From assembly GCA_025925185.1 (NCBI GenBank), contig JAICLV010000089.1:1-10067 (forward strand): a DNA stretch of 10,067 nt. The letters run 5' to 3'. The DNA is from Acidothermaceae bacterium (GTDB lineage Bacteria > Actinomycetota > Actinomycetes > Acidothermales > Acidothermaceae). Under the pieces are notes generated by a model. The model searched no databases, was not told the DNA's origin, and saw only the letters and a program-made list of their open reading frames with translations. Both the position numbers and the translations under genes were made by a program. This document shows positions 7,921-10,067 of the stretch, in pieces (position 1 is the first letter of the stretch; every line of letters starts with the position of its first letter).

Positions 7921-7964
7921 CGCCGACGTGCAACTTCTTGTGGTCCGCTGGCGTCCCAATAGTC

Positions 7965-8822
7965 GTGCGTAGCCGTTGGTTGTGCGTCGCCGCCGCGTGC
8001 GCGGCGCTGCTGGCTGCCGCCGGCTGCACGAGTTCGCGGGCGATTGGCGCGAGCGCGCGCAGCCCGGTCTCCGCAGTCGTTGCGGCGTCGGACGCGATGG
8101 TCGCGCACGAGGACATGCCGGCGGCCGCCATCCCGTCGTCCGCGATTGTCTCGCCGCTCCGCACCGGCTCGTCGACCACCTTGCCGACACCGTTGACGGT
8201 TCTCGAGATCGGCGACTCGCTTGGCGAAGACCTCGGCTTCGGCTTGAGCGACGTGCTCCGAGACGTCGACGGCGTCGATCTCGTGCAGGCCGCGAAAGGC
8301 AACAGCGGTCTGGTGCAACCGCAGTACTACGACTGGCCAAAGCATTTGTCAGAGATGCTGACGCAAGACCAACCGGACGTCGTCGTCGTCTTCATCGGCG
8401 CCAACGACGTGCAGGACTTCTATGTCGACGGGGTGTTGCAGAAGTTCGGCACCGCAGGGTGGGAGCAGGCGTACGCGCAGCGGGTCGCGACGATGATGGA
8501 AGAGGCGACCGACGCGGGCGCGAAGATGCTGTGGGTTGGCATGCCGATCATGAAGAGCCCGACATTCTCGTTGTGCATGGAAAAGCTCAACGCGATATAC
8601 GAGGCGCAAGCGGCTTTGCATCCGGGCGTCACGTACTTCTCGTCATGGGATTTGTTCAGCGACGACGCGGGGCGGTACGCGCGTAGTCGTGTTGTCGGTG
8701 GGAAGACCGTCGAGTTGCGCACCCCGGACGGCATTCACATCACGTTCGGCAACGGCGGCCGTGGGGCCGATGTGTTGGCGGCGACCGTTGTCGACGCGAT
8801 GCGTGCGATGCTGGCCGACTGA
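7965..8822 (+). CDS. GDSL/SGNH hydrolase (DUF459-like), putative lipoprotein
   Basis: A 285-residue SGNH-fold hydrolase, the class of serine esterases and deacetylases acting on acylated sugars or lipids. The conserved blocks are GDSLGEDLG (83-91, nucleophile S85), KGNSGL (111-116, block II), IGANDVQ (144-150, N147) and TPDGIHIT (253-260, D255 and H258). The arrangement fits DUF459-type proteins. The start is placed at GTG 7965 because it gives a tidy signal peptide: basic RSRW, a hydrophobic stretch, and the lipobox LAAAGC with C21 as lipid-modified residue, followed by a Ser/Thr/Ala/Pro-rich linker to about residue 75. No Shine-Dalgarno motif supports it; TTG 7938 is an alternative. The protein should face the outside of the membrane. 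Substrate unknown; removal of acyl groups from cell-surface or scavenged polysaccharide is an inference. Confidence 0.85.
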   Translation: MRSRWLCVAAACAALLAAAGCTSSRAIGASARSPVSAVVAASDAMVAHEDMPAAAIPSSAIVSPLRTGSSTTLPTPLTVLEIGDSLGEDLGFGLSDVLRDVDGVDLVQAAKGNSGLVQPQYYDWPKHLSEMLTQDQPDVVVVFIGANDVQDFYVDGVLQKFGTAGWEQAYAQRVATMMEEATDAGAKMLWVGMPIMKSPTFSLCMEKLNAIYEAQAALHPGVTYFSSWDLFSDDAGRYARSRVVGGKTVELRTPDGIHITFGNGGRGADVLAATVVDAMRAMLAD

Positions 8823-8833
8823 CTCAACCATGA

Positions 8834-8858
8834 CGTCGCGTGACGCGGCGTTGTTGTT
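8834..8858 (+). terminator. Likely intrinsic terminator after the SGNH gene
   Basis: CGTCGCG (8834-8840) pairs with CGCGGCG (8844-8850) around TGA, a 7-bp stem with one G-U pair, followed at once by the T-rich TTGTTGTT. It starts 11 bases after the stop codon. The T-tract is interrupted by G, so efficiency is uncertain, but position and structure fit termination of the fucosidase-SGNH unit. Confidence 0.5.
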
Positions 8859-9020
8859 CGCATGAGGTCGCACAAGTGAGGGACCACGCCGTCGGAGAAG
8901 CGGCCGCGCTGGCGGGCGTGCCCGCTTCCACAGCGGTGACCGGTGCGCGGATATCCACAGGTTTCCTTGTGGGTGTTGGGGAATCGGGAAATGTCGGTGG
9001 CGTCTCGTAGCGTTGCGGAC
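8859..9020. other. Intergenic stretch with two further hairpins before the DUF222 gene
   Basis: No convincing gene lies here. GCGGGC (8912-8917) and GCCCGC (8920-8925) form a near-perfect palindrome, and CCACAGG (8955-8961) can pair with CC-T-TGTGG (8965-8972) with one bulge. A 44-codon reading frame from GTG 8876 to 9010 has a GAGG motif 8 bases upstream but no recognisable product. Confidence 0.4.
9008..9013 (+). promoter_or_regulatory. Leaderless-type -10 box of the DUF222 gene
   Basis: TAGCGT fits TAnnnT and ends 7 bases before ATG 9021, the distance expected if transcription begins at the start codon. No Shine-Dalgarno motif or clear -35 box accompanies it. Confidence 0.4.
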
Positions 9021-10067
9021 ATGTTCGCGATGGGGTTCGTGGCGCCGTTCGGCGCGGCGTCGGTCCACGTTGGGGAGTGGACGTTAGAGGAGCTGCTCGA
9101 CGTCGAGCCCGGCCCGGCGGCGATGGCGATGCTGTGCTCGATCGACCCCGACCGGCGCGACACCGAAGACAAGCTGCTGATCTTGCGCGCGTGGGAGCGG
9201 CAGGCCGCTTGGCTGACCGCGCGCCAGCACGCGGCGATGTGCGAGGTGGCCGGCCCGGAGGCGTTGATCCACGACGACCCAGTGCGTGACGAGGTCGCCG
9301 CCGCGCTCGGCTTGTCGCGGCAGGCCGCCGACAACCGTATCCACGTCGCGCGCACCCTCGCCGACACGCTGCCGCGCACCCGCGAGTTGCTGGAGGCCGG
9401 TCAGATCTCCACCCGGCACGCCATGGTGATGGTCGACGAGTGCGGCGCGCTCGACAAACCCACCGCCGAGAACATCGAGAGGAGGGTGCTGGCCAACGCG
9501 CCGCACCAGGCCGCGGCCGCTTTCCGCCGCAGCGTGCGCCGCGCCGTCGACCGCGAGCGGGCTGCGCCGGCGGCAGCCGCGCTCGCCGCTCACGAACGCG
9601 AGAAGTCGCAACGGCGGGTCGTGATCGTGCCCGAGCCCGACGGGATGGCCACCTTGATCGCCACCATGCCCGCGCTCGACGCCCGCCGGCTGTTCGACGC
9701 CGTCGACACCCTCGCCCGCGCCCGCCACGCCAAGGCCGGCGGCCGCCGACGCGACCCCGGCATCGACGCCCGGCGCGTCGACGCGCTGATCGCCCTCGCC
9801 GACGGCGCGCTAGCCGACCGGCGGCTGCCCGCCGCGCGGCGGCGCAAGGTCGAGCTGCAGGTCGTCATCGACCTGCCCACCCTGCTCGGCCTGCGCGACG
9901 ACCCCGCCCACCGGCCCGGCCACGGCCCGCTGCCCGCCGCGCTCGCCCGCCAACTCGCCGAAGACGCCGAGTGGCGGCGCCTGGTCGTCGACCCAGTCGA
10001 CGGGCACCTGCTCGACTACGGCAACCGCACCTACCGGCCGCCGCAGAAACTGCGCGACTACATCGTC
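9021..10067 (+). CDS. DUF222 / 13E12-family protein, 5' part (HNH endonuclease-type), truncated by the window edge
   Basis: The first 349 codons of a gene that is open to the last base. The translation starts MFAMGFVAPFGAA and carries the DUF222 region that characterises the 13E12 repeat family of actinobacteria: a helical segment with DEVAAALGLSRQAADNRIHVARTLADTLPRTRELLEAGQISTRHAMVMVDE near residues 92-145, and the diagnostic VIDLPTLLGLRDDPAH, ALARQLAEDAEWRRLVVDPVDGHLLDYGNRTYRPPQKLRDYIV at the end of the visible part. In complete relatives an HNH nuclease domain follows directly, so it should begin just outside the window. The cellular role is not established; members are often multicopy and are suspected mobile or selfish nucleases. 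The helical N-terminus, with LSRQAADNRI, looks like a DNA-binding segment. ATG 9021 is chosen because a TAGCGT -10 box lies 7 bases upstream; ATG 9030 is an alternative. Codon endings shift towards C in the second half. Confidence 0.92.
   Translation, partial: MFAMGFVAPFGAASVHVGEWTLEELLDVEPGPAAMAMLCSIDPDRRDTEDKLLILRAWERQAAWLTARQHAAMCEVAGPEALIHDDPVRDEVAAALGLSRQAADNRIHVARTLADTLPRTRELLEAGQISTRHAMVMVDECGALDKPTAENIERRVLANAPHQAAAAFRRSVRRAVDRERAAPAAAALAAHEREKSQRRVVIVPEPDGMATLIATMPALDARRLFDAVDTLARARHAKAGGRRRDPGIDARRVDALIALADGALADRRLPAARRRKVELQVVIDLPTLLGLRDDPAHRPGHGPLPAALARQLAEDAEWRRLVVDPVDGHLLDYGNRTYRPPQKLRDYIV

Noticed and set aside
8951..8959. DnaA-box-like ATATCCACA, suggesting a replication origin
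   Set aside because: Only this copy is close (one mismatch to TTATCCACA); nearby CCACA sequences match poorly, there is no AT-rich stretch and no origin-linked gene.
8979..9014. GGGAAT/GGGAAA motifs upstream of the DUF222 gene as an ECF sigma factor promoter
   Set aside because: Spacing to a matching -10 (GTT or CGTC) does not fit the known SigE or SigR geometry.
8735..9379. Minus-strand frame across the SGNH-DUF222 gap
   Set aside because: It overlaps both real genes in antisense and its product has no recognisable family features.

Overview
The window is chromosomal DNA from a high-GC Gram-positive bacterium (Actinomycetota). The evidence is a strong GC bias with G/C-ending codons throughout, a mycothiol-dependent-type enzyme, a homologue of the mycobacterial CFP32 antigen, a DUF222 (13E12-family) gene, DasR-type operator sequences and leaderless-type promoters. 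A transmembrane chemoreceptor suggests a motile member. I cannot name the genus. Eight genes fill the window. No rRNA, tRNA, CRISPR array, transposase or phage gene was seen.

Left part (1-3241): a secreted GH18 chitinase (minus strand) is divergent from an SMP-30/gluconolactonase-like enzyme (plus strand), which is followed 3 bases later by a two-domain glyoxalase-fold (VOC) protein. The 164-base divergent gap holds the clearest regulatory signal of the window: a chitinase promoter (TTGACC-17 bp-TAGCGT) whose spacer and upstream edge are each occupied by a copy of a GGnCTAGACCA element. These match the N-acetylglucosamine-responsive DasR operator (dre) of Streptomyces chitinase genes.

Middle part (3255-6435, all minus strand): a methyl-accepting chemotaxis protein, then a TetR-family regulator whose stop codon overlaps (ATGA) the start of a maleylpyruvate-isomerase-like (MDMPI/DinB fold) enzyme. 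The tetR leader carries an operator-like palindrome inside its promoter and a perfect hairpin that contains its ribosome binding site, so this regulator looks autoregulated and insulated from read-through out of the chemoreceptor gene.

Right part (6589-10067, plus strand): a cytoplasmic GH29 alpha-L-fucosidase with a leaderless-type -10 box, a GDSL/SGNH (DUF459-like) putative lipoprotein 44 bases downstream, a hairpin-rich gap of about 200 bases with a likely terminator, and the 5' 349 codons of a DUF222/13E12 gene that runs off the window.

Functionally the window reads as polymer and sugar scavenging (chitin, fucosides, sugar lactones) and environmental sensing, typical of a soil or plant-litter actinomycete. 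I found no convincing unknown defence or mobile system. The observations most worth checking are the regulatory sites around the chitinase and tetR genes.
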